From Diphasiastrum complanatum (lineage: Eukaryota > Streptophyta > Lycopodiopsida > Lycopodiales > Lycopodiaceae): a stretch of DNA of 64,000 bases. Shown in pieces: positions 62,641 through 64,000 of this stretch; the stretch's first letter is position 1, and the number at the start of each line of letters is the position of its first letter. The DNA is taken from the NCBI GenBank assembly GCA_029204225.1, contig CM055102.1:27754922-27818921 (forward strand), written 5' to 3'. Made by a program: the position numbers and the translations under genes. The notes beneath the pieces were generated by a model. It was not told where the DNA came from. It worked only from the letters and a program-made list of their open reading frames with translations, and made no database searches.

Positions 62641-63829
62641 ATGACACTTGATCTCACGTTCATGCACTCTCAAGTGCGACTATATTTGGAAGTTCTTAAG
62701 AATGTAATACAATGATTCTCCAAATTTATCAAATATCTCACATTGAAGAAAGTCTAACATAGTTGAAACAATAGCTCCATTCTACTTGAGCCAATGTCAA
62801 AGTTTCTTGCACAATTCAAACGATGTAAAATTTAATGCCTAAAAGTATAAGTTGCAGCAATCAACATCTACGTGATCTGCTAGGTGGGCCAGGAATAGAA
62901 CAAATAGTAGTCTCCTCCTAGTGCAAAAATTCTTATAAATGGAACATTACTTATTCCTCATCATTTCATACAGAAAAAAGAGTTTTCTATTGACCACATC
63001 TCTCCTAAATTTGTGAGCACCGACTTACTTAACACATGTCATGTACTCTTTGAATACGTTGCTATTCATTCCAACACTAGCCCAACTAATTGTACAACCA
63101 TCTTTTGACAAAAATTCCTTGGAACATCCAAACCATCAACTATGTTATTGCACACCACCAAAGACATCATTTTCTCATCATCTACAATACCAACAATTAG
63201 CCATTCTCTAAACCACAAGTATTCATTTTATAACTCCATGCCCTTTTTGTCATTTCATTGACAAAAACCCTCCCATCCTAACAAATCAACTCCCTTTCCT
63301 TCCCAAGATCCTCTTTTTCTCGTCCTTCCAACAACCAATTTGATGGCAATATTCTCCTCTTCATTGTGATCAAAGCTCCTATCAACATCCAATTTGCTAT
63401 TCCCACTTCACGTCTCCTTATAGCAAAACAAATGCTTAATTAACATCCAGCTCACCTTTTTCCATACCTCCTCATTGCAAAACAAAGACTCATTCAACAA
63501 TCATTAAGCACAACTCTTCCAACCATTAGATCAACTTTTTCAATTTAAACATTGCAAAACTCCCCTGTTGCAAATGAGATTCCATTGAACAAAAAATCCA
63601 CAATAAGCACAACACAAGAAGTTGAAAACCATATTCACACACATGAGCAGTATCCGAGAAAAAATGCATAGTGACATTAATGCTTCCCAGTCACAACCAC
63701 TCTGCAAGCCCAAGCAAGTTTCAACCCATACCCCTACCATCCTATCACAAAATCTAGCTACAACAATCCTAGAAATCACAAAAATAACCTCACCCAAAAC
63801 CTAGCACCAATGGCGAGCTGCATAATGCC
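62641..63829. other. No gene recognised
   Basis: A+T-rich, with several CAACCATT/CAACATCCAAT-like phrases around 63330-63540 but no coding motif on either strand. Confidence 0.5.
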
Positions 63830-63891
63830 CTCACAAATATTTGATAAGTCTCAATTCCCCCTCACAAATATTTGATAAGTCTCAATTCCCC
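63830..63891 (+). repeat. Perfect 31-bp tandem duplication
   Basis: CTCACAAATATTTGATAAG... occurs twice in succession (63830-63860, 63861-63891) without a mismatch. Nothing is recognised from 63892 to the window end. Confidence 0.95.
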
Positions 63892-64000
63892 GACGCATAT
63901 CAATAAGTGATGAGCTATAGAAACTAGTTTTATATGCTCAATTCACTAAGTAGACTTCTATCATTGCCCAATCATTTGTATTAACATTGAAAAAACATTG

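Overview
This is a nuclear DNA window from a plant, almost certainly a seed plant. It is A+T-rich and packed with decayed retrotransposons. The evidence is Ty1/copia elements with initiator-Met-tRNA primer sites, a Ty3/gypsy chromovirus with a C-terminal chromodomain, an Athila/Tat-like gypsy lineage, a plant-style Helitron helicase, a LINE remnant, a tRNA-derived SINE-like head, and very long (GA/CT)n microsatellites. I see no rRNA, no intact tRNA, no CRISPR array and no conserved housekeeping gene. Most long open frames are pieces of transposon polyproteins.

Layout. 1-3340: gene-free. 3341-5886: an orphan LTR, a collapsed copia pol and a long chimeric ORF. 8175-12230: a GA tract, then a copia element with a long leader. 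13.8-20.3 kb: minisatellites, microsatellites, a LINE end and a copia 3' end. 20273-23957: a gypsy chromovirus 3' half ending in a large inverted duplication of its LTR. 24.6-29.6 kb: an unusual locus with spliced-looking genes. 30-32.7 kb: repeats and a compound microsatellite. 32702-36717: a non-chromovirus gypsy pol followed by an extra ORF. 36.77-43.13 kb: a satellite array split by a copia element (target duplication TTTAG). 43.9-46.5 kb: minisatellites and a telomere-like tract. 46520-48416: Helitron helicase, minus strand. 48.7-53.1 kb: minus-strand copia pieces stacked on each other. 53132-61315: a gypsy element split by a nearly complete, young copia element (54045-60123, identical 682-bp LTRs in length, target duplication GCTAG). 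61.3-64 kb: gene-poor, with a SINE-like head.

The most interesting part is 24.6-29.6 kb. A minus-strand gene starts with a histone-H3-like domain that aligns without gaps over about 86 residues of the H3 core, by hand and from memory. It has a tail lacking the usual lysines 4 and 9, then a poly-lysine tract, a Ser-Pro-Lys-rich region, and three further exons whose reading frame stays open across consensus splice sites. About 1.2 kb away, on the plus strand, lies an acidic-tailed ORF with its own TATA box. At least seven copies of a ~70-bp imperfect palindrome (arms like ATATCGGATCA-GCGCGC) sit only in the introns, leaders and shared upstream region of these genes. The last exon is duplicated nearby. 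I recognise no known family for the non-histone parts. The locus could be an undescribed mobile element, an endogenised DNA element or a fast-evolving host gene; the sequence alone does not decide.

Most premature stops in the transposon genes fit CGA->TGA, CAG->TAG, CAA->TAA or TGG->TGA, as expected for decay of methylated cytosine in silenced chromatin.
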